Assembly: GCA_910587275.1 (NCBI GenBank)
Contig: CAJUMD010000131.1
Coordinates: forward strand, 1-8,388
DNA: 8,388 bases
From: an uncultured Kineothrix sp.
GTDB lineage: Bacteria > Bacillota > Clostridia > Lachnospirales > Lachnospiraceae
Reading direction: 5' to 3'
Position numbers and translations under genes: made by a program. This document shows positions 1 to 6,481 of this stretch, one piece after another. Positions within the stretch are counted from its first letter, which is position 1, and each line of letters starts with the position of its first letter. The notes under the pieces are model-generated. The model saw only the letters and a list, made by a program, of their open reading frames with translations, was not told the origin of the DNA and made no database searches.

Positions 1-45
1 CCACCGAGATCTACACTCTTTCCCTACACGACGCTCTTCCGATCT
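1..45 (+). other. Illumina TruSeq universal adapter remnant (not biological)
   Basis: These bases match, from memory, the 3' 45 bases of the Illumina TruSeq universal/P5 adapter, ending in the read-1 priming site with the familiar CTCTTCCGATCT. The genomic sequence therefore begins at 46. No organism would carry this by chance. The most likely cause is adapter read-through that was not trimmed before assembly, left at the contig end. It has no stop codon in the frame of the next gene, so gene callers can run through it. Confidence 0.98.
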
Positions 46-1287
46 ATTACCGTTTATCAAAGTGACGGTTCCGTAAACCCAAATATAAATACAGAATTGC
101 ATGACTATTTTTCCTTAGACAACATAAAAAAAATAATAAACCCGGCGGAAGCCAACGGAAATTCCGGCACGAATAACAGCCTTAACACAGACCAGAACCA
201 ATATAAGTCTTTAGCTGTTATCAATAACGAAACCCTGTACAATCTCGGACTTATCCATGACGATACGATCAACCCGGATATCATGGAAGAATGCATTGCC
301 GAAATGGAACTCCACAATACCATAACCAATATTACGATGCCGGACTGGAAAACTTTAAAACCATCCTCCCCCGATAACATTACGGACGCAAAAAATGTAC
401 TTATTTTAGCCGGGGAGCTGTTCGGCGCCGACCTTAACAATTCTGACATGAAAGAATTACAGGAGCTTTGGCGGGCAATCCGGGAATATACCACTCAAAA
501 CCATTTGGATTTGGCTCCCTATTTATCCTATGTTACGGACGATGAGTTAATGAAAAATCTGGAGGCAAGCCAAAAAGCAATCGACGAGACCCCGAACATC
601 TTGTTCATTGCATTTCACCGGTTCCGGGAAAGCGGCACAAATATGAGCAATTCCGTTATCTGTATGCTTTTAGCCATATTTACTGACGGCGTTACTGTAT
701 TACTTGGATGGGCAAGTGCAAGAAGATCCTATTCCTTCCTGTATGTGAAGTCCAGCAAAGACTATTATGACGATATCGACGAATTATTTGGTGTAATTTT
801 TAAATCCATGATGCAGGGGTTTTGTATTTCCATCCGTTCCGGAACCTTTTCCGGCATGGATATTGATTCCTTCACCCAAGCATGTATCAGCCAAATAAAT
901 GCTACTGCCCAAAAAATACATACTTTTTTAAAGAGTTTTCAATTGTCCGAATGTACTACTGAAATGGGCTATAATCTCAAACTTGAATACTCATCCCCGG
1001 ACGACATAGAAGATTACTTACCCATTATTTCGGTACTGATTAAAACAAATCTTATAAAAGTAATGCCACTGCAGCAATACCGGCATTTAGAGCTTGAGTA
1101 TTACTGTGCAGTCAAACTGCCCCTTTGGCTCCAAGAAGAAAACGGTACTCTCCCTGCAGACGCTTATTATAACCGACTGCAGGAAGCCAAAGATAACGGC
1201 AATGTCCTGCTGTTACGTAACAAAGGAGAAAATTATCTCCGCGAAAACATGTGTGTGGAAATCGAAGGAGAGGAGAATACTATATGA
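46..1287 (+). CDS. 5'-truncated hypothetical protein with one transmembrane segment
   Basis: The reading frame is open from the adapter junction to a TGA at 1285-1287, giving 413 visible residues. A TTG at 97 could be called as a start, but it has no ribosome binding site and the frame continues upstream (ITVYQSDGSVNPN...), so the true start lies off the contig. The first ~200 residues are polar and Asn/Asp/Thr-rich. A single hydrophobic stretch follows (about bases 649-720, SVICMLLAIFTDGVTVLLGW), flanked on its C-terminal side by ARR. The last ~190 residues are soluble and acidic. By the positive-inside rule the N-terminal part would be outside the membrane and the C-terminal part in the cytoplasm; further membrane segments may have been in the missing part. 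I do not recognise the family. It overlaps the next gene by ATGA, so the two are almost certainly co-transcribed and translationally coupled. Confidence 0.85.
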   Translation: MTVYQSDGSVNPNINTELHDYFSLDNIKKIINPAEANGNSGTNNSLNTDQNQYKSLAVINNETLYNLGLIHDDTINPDIMEECIAEMELHNTITNITMPDWKTLKPSSPDNITDAKNVLILAGELFGADLNNSDMKELQELWRAIREYTTQNHLDLAPYLSYVTDDELMKNLEASQKAIDETPNILFIAFHRFRESGTNMSNSVICMLLAIFTDGVTVLLGWASARRSYSFLYVKSSKDYYDDIDELFGVIFKSMMQGFCISIRSGTFSGMDIDSFTQACISQINATAQKIHTFLKSFQLSECTTEMGYNLKLEYSSPDDIEDYLPIISVLIKTNLIKVMPLQQYRHLELEYYCAVKLPLWLQEENGTLPADAYYNRLQEAKDNGNVLLLRNKGENYLRENMCVEIEGEENTI

Positions 1288-1724
1288 ATGCACCCATCAC
1301 CATATTAATATTGCTTTTATTTTTGGCAAACATTTTTTGCCAGTCCGGTGTGAAAAAAAACCGCGGTCAGATTTTAGACATGCCGGAATGGAAACTGGTT
1401 CCGCAGTTAGCGGCAAACATCGCCTTTTTTTTCACTGCACTTATCCTTTGCCTTATCCGAATACATATTAAAATGCAGGTTCCCAAAAAGTACCTCTTTA
1501 CTGTTTTGGTAATTCCGTTTGTGATATCTATGGTGAAAAAAATGTGCCAAATAATAGGTCCGCAGATTAAAAAACGAATATACCTTATTCTTCCTTCCGT
1601 ATTCCCTTTTTCCGATACTCCGGAAGACAGATGTAATTTGGATAATCTCCCTTCTGCAGTTGCATCCGGCTGCGGAAGCGAAGACGAAGAAAAGGGAGAA
1701 GCAATCTTCTGCCCTTATATCTGA
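1284..1724 (+). CDS. Small membrane protein, weakly DUF1294-like (possibly frameshifted at its 3' end)
   Basis: The ATG at 1284 overlaps the previous stop codon (ATGA) and follows a strong GAAGGAGAGG site at about 1264-1273, so it is preferred over the in-frame codon at 1251. The 146-residue product begins with a membrane segment (ITILILLLFLANIF), then a basic stretch (VKKNRGQ), a PEW motif, a second membrane segment (AANIAFFFTALILCLIRI) and a third hydrophobic stretch (YLFTVLVIPFVISMV). The order TM, basic loop, PE-x, TM, basic loop, short hydrophobic end resembles the DUF1294 family of ~85-residue membrane proteins of unknown function, but the glycines typical of that family are absent here. 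From about residue 95 on, the sequence becomes polar (DTPEDRCNLDNLPSAV) and may be read in the wrong frame, because an open frame ending at 1902 overlaps it. Confidence 0.7.
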   Translation: MNAPITILILLLFLANIFCQSGVKKNRGQILDMPEWKLVPQLAANIAFFFTALILCLIRIHIKMQVPKKYLFTVLVIPFVISMVKKMCQIIGPQIKKRIYLILPSVFPFSDTPEDRCNLDNLPSAVASGCGSEDEEKGEAIFCPYI

Positions 1725-1902
1725 AGAATGGCGCTATACGGAAGAAATACTGCTTTTGGGAATCCTGTTAGGTTCTCTCATAGGCGGAATCACAACATAC
1801 ATAAAAGGTACGGAAGATTTTAATATCACTGCAGAAAAAATTAAAAAAAATAAAATTACGCAGATTAAAAAATACCTTGAATCCGAATCCGCCAAAAATT
1901 AG
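1660..1902 (+). CDS. Membrane protein fragment, DUF1294-like; probably the 3' part of the preceding gene
   Basis: This frame is open from 1558 (after a TAG at 1555) to a TAG at 1900-1902. The only usual start codon in it is a TTG at 1660, with no ribosome binding site, so independent translation is doubtful. The C-terminal part looks real: a basic region (KTKKREKQ), then EEWRYTEEILLLGILLGSLI with a glycine-rich membrane segment and a Lys-rich tail. The pattern R-x-T/S-E followed by LLL-x-x-LLG-x-x-x-G is the core pattern of DUF1294 proteins. The simplest reading is that 1284-1902 is one gene of about 205 codons with a +1 discontinuity somewhere between 1558 and 1724. The alternative is a short overlapping second gene with a weak start. 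Confidence 0.45.
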   Translation: MHPAAEAKTKKREKQSSALISEEWRYTEEILLLGILLGSLIGGITTYIKGTEDFNITAEKIKKNKITQIKKYLESESAKN

Positions 1903-1957
1903 AAACACGTTTTACCTATGCCGGAACAATATCCGCAATTGACTTATATTGTATGCC

Positions 1958-2015
1958 AAAAAAGAGCTTTCGTTTTTTGTTTCCAAGTATAAATAGAAAA
2001 CAAAAACGGAAGCTC
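1958..2015 (-). terminator. Strong intrinsic terminator with U6, reading leftward
   Basis: An inverted repeat of 18-19 nt pairs 1998-2015 with 1964-1982 (GAGCTTCCGTTTTTGTTT against GAGCTTTCGTTTTTTGTTT, one wobble and one bulged base) over a 15-nt loop. On the minus strand the stem is followed directly by six U (1963-1958). It would end the NACHT transcript, about 130 nt after its stop codon, and also the small RNA described here. The same hairpin could slow plus-strand transcription from the 1902 gene, but there is no U-tract on that side. Confidence 0.8.
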
Positions 2016-2056
2016 CTTCCTGGTATGTAAAATCCCCTTTTTACATGAACCATTAC
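1958..2056 (-). ncRNA. Candidate ~100-nt small RNA with two hairpins
   Basis: A full minus-strand transcription unit is visible: a good promoter (2063-2091), a predicted start near 2056, a first hairpin at 2025-2046 (ATGTAAAA, loop AGGGGA, TTTTACAT, extended by GGT/ACC around a 2-nt bulge), and a second hairpin that is the terminator. The purine-rich loop AGGGGA and a following GGAAGGAG are exposed Shine-Dalgarno-like stretches. A 45-codon ORF (ATG near 2051) would run through both hairpins but has no ribosome binding site, so I favour an untranslated RNA. The family is not recognised. Alternatively this is simply the 3' end of the NACHT mRNA with a fortuitous promoter. Confidence 0.5.
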
Positions 2057-2062
2057 TGTTTT

Positions 2063-2091
2063 ATTATAGCATATTTAGAACATCGTGTAAA
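2063..2091 (-). promoter_or_regulatory. Sigma-A-type promoter, minus strand
   Basis: On the minus strand TTTACA (2091-2086) and a perfect TATAAT (2068-2063) are separated by exactly 17 nt. That is five of six and six of six bases of the vegetative consensus at the ideal distance. It lies just past the NACHT stop codon and points away from the gene, toward the two hairpins at 2046-1958. Confidence 0.65.
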
Positions 2092-2146
2092 GATTATTTG
2101 ACAAAATATAGTAAATTATGCTAACCGTCCGTTGCTTTCCACACGT

Positions 2147-5100
2147 TCAAACCAACCTATCCAACTTCGAAACCGTCTCCGTATCCCCGTTATTTTTCGC
2201 CAAACGATACAATTCCCCATAAAGCCCAACGGATATTTCCTTTCCATGCTTTTCTGCAATCCATAATATCCCTTTCCTCACATCCCCATACTTCATAAAC
2301 CTATAAACATCCAGCAAATAACACAGCTTTTCAGCCGCTTCCCCGGATTCCTCAAATACTTTTCTGATATCCACAAATCCTATTACATACGTACATGCCC
2401 AGGCAACATCCTGAAAATCAAGTACGCTTTCCCGAAATGCCATATAAAGATACCGAATCACAATAATCTTATGCGTCACCGTAATCCGTGTATTTACCGG
2501 CAAACCTCCCCTCTCAAACGCCTCCCTGCACTCCTCGAAAATAGTTTCACTGTCCTGTCTGTTTCCCGCCAGCAGGAAATGATATGCAATCCCAAACATT
2601 TCAAATACAATCTCAGCGGAATTGACCTCTTTTTCCCTTGACTCAGCAATTATACGGTTCAAGCCGTTCTTTATATATTCCATGCCGGCTGATTCCCCAA
2701 AACCGTTTCCAAAAGCAATTCCCTTTTCCATAATCCGGTTATACATACGCAGCACATATTTCATGCCATACTCATAGCCGTATGGACCTCTGTAAGTGCA
2801 TTGCGAATAAACCTTGCATAACCTTATCAGGTCATTCGTTTTTAAGGGAATATAGTCCAGCAAATCAAACGCCAAATCCCTGATGTATTCTTCCATATCG
2901 CTTTCCATTACGGGCAAACCTTCCTGAAATTCCATCCCCTGAATAACCCATTCCATGATAACTGCCATTTCCCGTTTCGTCCGTCCGATTTTTTTCACTT
3001 TCAGTGAATAATGAAGCAGCGTATAGAAACCAAACAGATATGCCGTATCCCCTTCCCTTTGACAGGATTCCCACAATCCCTCAAGCACCCCAAATATCCC
3101 AAACTCCCAAAACAACTTACCGTTCGGGGTTGATAAATTCTCCAACCCAAAATTCCACCAAAATCGGTGTTCTTCCCGCAAATCATTACGGCTTAATATT
3201 TCCGTAATACCATCCCGAAACCCTTTTCCCTTCAAAGCGCAAAGCAGTCCATAAGAAACCTCATCCCCAATCGCCCTGCTGATATCCAACAGCCGGTCAG
3301 TCCGTTCTTCGGCAGCAAAGTCCTTCCATCCGCTTTTCACATAAAGCAGCGTACAAACCTCCCCCCGTTTCTCCATCCGGAACAGTTGCGCATACCCTGC
3401 CAACTCATCTTCCGAAAACCCATATCTCCACAAACACCTTAATTTCTTCCAGGTATCCCCGTCAAACCGGAAGCCGTACCGGCTCCTGCAGACAACGGTC
3501 CGTAAAATCAGCAGGTTCATGCTGAATACTGCCAAATGCTTCAGGATTTCTTCCTGCGCGTATGGATTCCCTTTCCCGTCCACCACTTCCTTCAGGGCGA
3601 ACACGGCTTCCCCGCCGGCCGCATCCCGTATTCCTTTCTCCAACAGGAAATCAAAAGCCTCCTCCGTTTCCTCCCTGTCCGCATTCTTTGCGTCAAAATA
3701 ACTGACCGACCATTCATGGAGCATTTGGACGACCACCGGACGTGAAAACAGCGGGGCATATACCAAACAAGCCACCCATGCCCTTTGGGTTCCCATGTTC
3801 CACTGTTCCTGTCTGTTTCCCTGCAGAAGCATCTTAATCCAGTCCAGCACATGGTAAAGCTCCTCCACGATATAGTTTGCCGTCAGGAATTCCCCGAACG
3901 TATTATGCAGGAACTCATACGCCGCATTCCTCACGGTCTTCCGCTCCTCCATCTGCACGGCATCCGACCTGTGGATAAAGAAGAAACTCCCCAGCAGCTT
4001 GTCGCTTTCCGGCAGTTCACATTCCTCCCGCTCCTTCCTTCCGTCCCCTGCCTGCAGGATAAACCCCAAATCCTTTTCCAGTTCCTCCGAATGGATGTAC
4101 AGCACTTTCCGGTTATACATTCCCAACGCGGCAATACTTACTTTCGTCATTTCCCTGTCAATCGTCTTTTCCTGTGCCTTTGCCTGCAGGCGCCGGAATG
4201 ACTCCTCCTTGCGCTTCTCCCTTAAAATAAATTCACGTATCAGCCTGTCATATAGCTGGGTGCCGTTTAATTCCCTGTCTTTCTTCAGGGCATTGCCATT
4301 GGCATCATACAACGCAAGCATCAGCAGCAGAAGGGGCTGCTTCGCCAATTCAAAGATTTTATCCGTATCTTCCAGCCGAAAAGGCTCCACTCCGTCCCTG
4401 GAAAAATATTCCTCGTTTTTTTTGTTCCATATCTGGCACCATCTTTGGATTTTGGGCGGATGAAAATCAGCCAGCATGACCACCGGCGTGCGGTCAACAA
4501 TCAATGCCTTATCAATCAGCGTAACCCTGCTCGTGACGATGCATTTTACGAAAATACCGTATATGTCCCCCTGCTGCTTTTGGAACTCCGCAATTCTTTG
4601 CAGGTAATCCGCATAAGTTTTTCCGCTCGCCTGCAGCAGCTCATCGTACCCGTCAAAAATCACCAGGAATGGTTTGCGCAGCCCGCTTTCCACAAGCTCA
4701 CTCCATGTACATCCATTTGCGAAATCCCTTTCCATCTGCTGGTTAATCTGCTGCGGAACCGTTTGGTCCGCAACCGTATCCCTCAGCTTTACAATAATGA
4801 CGTGGTATTCATGGGAAAGAATCCGTGCGGCAAGCATATGGCACAACAAAGATTTCCCCGCACCGGGATGCCCCAAAACCAGCAGGGGAAGCGCACCGGT
4901 CACCGGATGGCGCAGGATATCGCTGATAAATTTACCGATTCCTTCCCGTTCCCTGCATCTACTCCAAACTTCCGGGTTTTCCAACTGCATGCTGCTGCGG
5001 TATGTCAACGCCCGGAATCCCTGAGGGACAAAAATGTCCTTTTTTTTGGGAAGAACCAAATGCCCCAACGTACCGTAATCCATCTCCGGCGTATCAATGA

Positions 5101-6004
5101 CCGTCCCTTCCACATAACCCTTGTATTTTCTCCCATAACTTTCCAAAGTCCGCAAAGCCTTTGCATTGCCGCTCGTCTCATGGTATGTGCAGATCCACTT
5201 CTCCAAAGCCTCAAAACCGATATCGATTCTCTGACGTATTTCCCTGTGCTCCTGCATACTCGTCCAAACAAAAAAATCATGGAACGTAACCGCCAACTGG
5301 TAATACTGCTTCTTATAATTTTCCAATGCCCGCCGCGGCAGCTCCCGGATTGCCCCCATGAACGACTCCCTTTGTATCCCGTCCATCCTTTCCCAAAAAA
5401 ACAGCTTTTCATAAAAAAGAAGAAATTCCCGGTTCAGGCTGTCATAAAAATATTTCAGGTTTTGCAGATAGGCGTCCAGGCTTTCCACCGGGTCCGGCAT
5501 CGGCAGGTCGCGTTCCAGGATATCCTTTGTATCCTCTCCCGCCTTTTTCCCTGATTTTTCCAGCAGAAAATCCGCATACCCTTTTACCGCCTGTTCCGCC
5601 AATGCCAGTTTCTCACCCGGCGTGACTTCAATCCGACCTTCCCCGTCCGGCAAATACAGCCTCATGGAATCAAAATATGCCGCAAACACCATCAATACCT
5701 GTGCCGCCTGCGCATGTTCGTATTTCGAGGTAAAATCCGTGTAGTCCCCTTTCCCGAACACCCGGATAAAATGGTCTATGGATTTCCCCACTGCCGCCTT
5801 CGCCCCCAACAGGCTTACCCCGTTTGCCACATTGGTAATAAACGCCGCTTCCTTACACATAAATCCCGGTAAAAACAGCAGGGCAACCTCAAATACCCCC
5901 TTCATGCATTCTACGGCTTCCCCTTTCCTGTCCCGCATCATCCTGCATATTTCCGCAAAGGATGCCTTTTCCATCATTCTTTTTTCCGTCATTCCGCTTT
6001 CCAT
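2147..6004 (-). CDS. NACHT-domain STAND NTPase (bacterial NLR-like), probable anti-phage/conflict protein
   Basis: This is a 1285-residue protein in the reading chosen here. The start is the ATG at 6004, preceded by an AAGGGG about 11 nt upstream. The frame continues to a GTG at 6100, but that codon sits inside a terminator hairpin. Visible NACHT motifs, in order: Walker A GHPGAGKS (residues 378-385), Walker B with the NACHT signature FLVIFDGYDEL (D451, D454, E455), sensor-1-like IVTSR (489-493), QPLLLLMLAL (556-565), and the F-x-H-x-T-F-x-E-F-L-x-A block HNTFGEFLTANYI (700-712). Residues 1-330 are mostly helical, with a hydrophobic patch near 35-75 (EVALLFLPGF...NGVSLLGA), resembling the helical effector or adaptor regions found N-terminal to bacterial NACHT modules. 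The ~570 residues after NACHT look helical and have no leucine-rich, TPR or WD repeats that I can see; by analogy this is the sensor region. NACHT proteins are known NTP-dependent oligomerising switches in immunity. The ligand here is unknown, and the defence role is inferred from the family. Confidence 0.92.
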   Translation of the reverse strand: MESGMTEKRMMEKASFAEICRMMRDRKGEAVECMKGVFEVALLFLPGFMCKEAAFITNVANGVSLLGAKAAVGKSIDHFIRVFGKGDYTDFTSKYEHAQAAQVLMVFAAYFDSMRLYLPDGEGRIEVTPGEKLALAEQAVKGYADFLLEKSGKKAGEDTKDILERDLPMPDPVESLDAYLQNLKYFYDSLNREFLLFYEKLFFWERMDGIQRESFMGAIRELPRRALENYKKQYYQLAVTFHDFFVWTSMQEHREIRQRIDIGFEALEKWICTYHETSGNAKALRTLESYGRKYKGYVEGTVIDTPEMDYGTLGHLVLPKKKDIFVPQGFRALTYRSSMQLENPEVWSRCREREGIGKFISDILRHPVTGALPLLVLGHPGAGKSLLCHMLAARILSHEYHVIIVKLRDTVADQTVPQQINQQMERDFANGCTWSELVESGLRKPFLVIFDGYDELLQASGKTYADYLQRIAEFQKQQGDIYGIFVKCIVTSRVTLIDKALIVDRTPVVMLADFHPPKIQRWCQIWNKKNEEYFSRDGVEPFRLEDTDKIFELAKQPLLLLMLALYDANGNALKKDRELNGTQLYDRLIREFILREKRKEESFRRLQAKAQEKTIDREMTKVSIAALGMYNRKVLYIHSEELEKDLGFILQAGDGRKEREECELPESDKLLGSFFFIHRSDAVQMEERKTVRNAAYEFLHNTFGEFLTANYIVEELYHVLDWIKMLLQGNRQEQWNMGTQRAWVACLVYAPLFSRPVVVQMLHEWSVSYFDAKNADREETEEAFDFLLEKGIRDAAGGEAVFALKEVVDGKGNPYAQEEILKHLAVFSMNLLILRTVVCRSRYGFRFDGDTWKKLRCLWRYGFSEDELAGYAQLFRMEKRGEVCTLLYVKSGWKDFAAEERTDRLLDISRAIGDEVSYGLLCALKGKGFRDGITEILSRNDLREEHRFWWNFGLENLSTPNGKLFWEFGIFGVLEGLWESCQREGDTAYLFGFYTLLHYSLKVKKIGRTKREMAVIMEWVIQGMEFQEGLPVMESDMEEYIRDLAFDLLDYIPLKTNDLIRLCKVYSQCTYRGPYGYEYGMKYVLRMYNRIMEKGIAFGNGFGESAGMEYIKNGLNRIIAESREKEVNSAEIVFEMFGIAYHFLLAGNRQDSETIFEECREAFERGGLPVNTRITVTHKIIVIRYLYMAFRESVLDFQDVAWACTYVIGFVDIRKVFEESGEAAEKLCYLLDVYRFMKYGDVRKGILWIAEKHGKEISVGLYGELYRLAKNNGDTETVSKLDRLV

Positions 6005-6035
6005 CCGACCGTTTCCCCTTTCGTATTCCCTGTCC

Positions 6036-6079
6036 GCACACCCGTCAGCTTTGCTGACTTCCTTGGGGTGCCTGTGTGC
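6036..6079 (-). promoter_or_regulatory. Composite hairpin in the NACHT 5' leader
   Basis: In the transcribed leader, GCACAC (6079-6074) pairs with GTGTGC (6041-6036), and an inner perfect 6-bp hairpin GTCAGC-AAA-GCTGAC occupies 6058-6044, with additional CCC/GGG pairing possible between them. It lies downstream of the terminator hairpin and about 30 nt before the chosen ATG. It could set access to the ribosome binding site or stabilise the mRNA. Its role is unknown. Confidence 0.55.
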
Positions 6080-6081
6080 AT

Positions 6082-6116
6082 AAAAAAACTCCATCCGCAC
6101 AAAGACGGTTGGAGCT
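6082..6116 (-). terminator. Intrinsic terminator inside the NACHT leader
   Basis: On the minus strand AGCTCCA (6116-6110) pairs with TGGAGTT (6093-6087, one G-U), followed by an A-A mismatch and a CCG/CGG helix around an 8-nt loop, then seven U (6088-6082). It is downstream of the NACHT promoter and upstream of its ATG, so most transcripts would stop here unless the hairpin is prevented from forming. Confidence 0.7.
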
Positions 6117-6199
6117 GCTTCTCACGGAAAGAATCACACCCAAAGCAGCCTAATCGTCTGTCTGTACCATGCTGTCTGCCGCTTTGGATATGACCTTCC
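6082..6199 (-). promoter_or_regulatory. Attenuator-like leader RNA of the NACHT gene
   Basis: Three helices compete in the leader. P1 pairs AUCCAAAGCGGC (6189-6178) with GCUGCUUUGGGU (6149-6138): 12 bp including two wobbles, closing a 28-nt loop that contains a repeated AGACAG. P2 pairs GGCUGCUU (6150-6143) with AAGCAGCU (6120-6113). The third is the terminator hairpin starting at 6116. P1 and P2 share one strand, and P2 overlaps the 5' arm of the terminator by four bases. This is the geometry of an anti-antiterminator, antiterminator and terminator set: P1 formed means transcription stops, P2 formed means read-through. No known riboswitch or T-box motif is seen, so the signal is unknown; the P1 loop is the obvious ligand or protein site. 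Confidence 0.6.
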
Positions 6200-6206
6200 A
6201 AATAAA

Positions 6207-6235
6207 ATTATAATGCATCCATACCTACTTTGCAA
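6207..6235 (-). promoter_or_regulatory. Promoter of the NACHT gene
   Basis: On the minus strand TTGCAA (6235-6230) and a perfect TATAAT (6212-6207) are 17 nt apart, predicting transcription from about 6199. It sits just after the stop codon of the peptidase gene, so the NACHT gene has its own promoter and a leader of about 195 nt. The context TTTTATTGCAAA...TTATAATTT is nearly repeated by the promoter at 7992-8020. Confidence 0.75.
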
Positions 6236-6253
6236 TAAAAAATTGTTATTATT

Positions 6254-6481
6254 TTAATGCATGGATTCCGGTAACAGAATATCCTTGTAGCCGTATATTT
6301 CGTTTTCGATGCAGTCATAAACCCCCATCGTATCCTTAAAATCCAATATGGTCCGGATGATTTCCCTCGCTTCCCGTATCTTCCCTTTCTTCTCCTCCCG
6401 CAGGTATTCCGCAAGCGCCGCTTCCGTCACGTTTAACAGATATCCGTACAGCCCGTACGTTACGGATGTAAAATATCCCAA
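6254..6481 (-). CDS. Metallopeptidase-like gene, C-terminal fragment
   Basis: An internal codon at 6481 would give 75 residues, but the coding pattern in this frame continues upstream to about 6550 (RAGSGDGTADTGKAGDGIEL), a Gly/Ser/Asp-rich linker. After it come a Tyr-rich segment (GYFTSVTYGLYGYLLNVTEA) and a charged helix (YLREEKKGKIREAREIIRTI). It shares the frame of the N-terminal fragment, so one lost base near the GGGAAAA run at about 6537-6543 accounts for the break. It ends 19 nt before the -35 of the NACHT promoter. Confidence 0.5.
   Translation of the reverse strand: MGYFTSVTYGLYGYLLNVTEAALAEYLREEKKGKIREAREIIRTILDFKDTMGVYDCIENEIYGYKDILLPESMH

Noticed and set aside
1094..1471. Plus-strand ORF of 125 codons overlapping the first two genes
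   Set aside because: Out of frame with both better-supported genes and without a start signal.
2098..2103. Perfect TTGACA on the plus strand after the NACHT gene
   Set aside because: No -10-like hexamer at 16-18 nt downstream, and no plus-strand gene follows for it to serve.
3785..4463. Other plus-strand ORFs of 138 and 154 codons in the NACHT gene
   Set aside because: They are mutually overlapping antisense shadows with no start signal.
4445..5554. Long plus-strand ORF of 369 codons inside the NACHT gene
   Set aside because: It lies wholly antisense to a gene with complete NACHT motifs, has no ribosome binding site and no recognisable protein character; it is a shadow of the codon pattern on the other strand.
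6004..6100. Upstream GTG 6100 or ATG 6094 as the NACHT start
   Set aside because: Both codons lie inside the terminator hairpin, lack a ribosome binding site, and the extra residues would be encoded by the structured leader.
5989..6201. Minus-strand ORF of 70 codons over the NACHT leader
   Set aside because: It runs through all leader hairpins and the U-tract and overlaps the NACHT start in another frame; no ribosome binding site.
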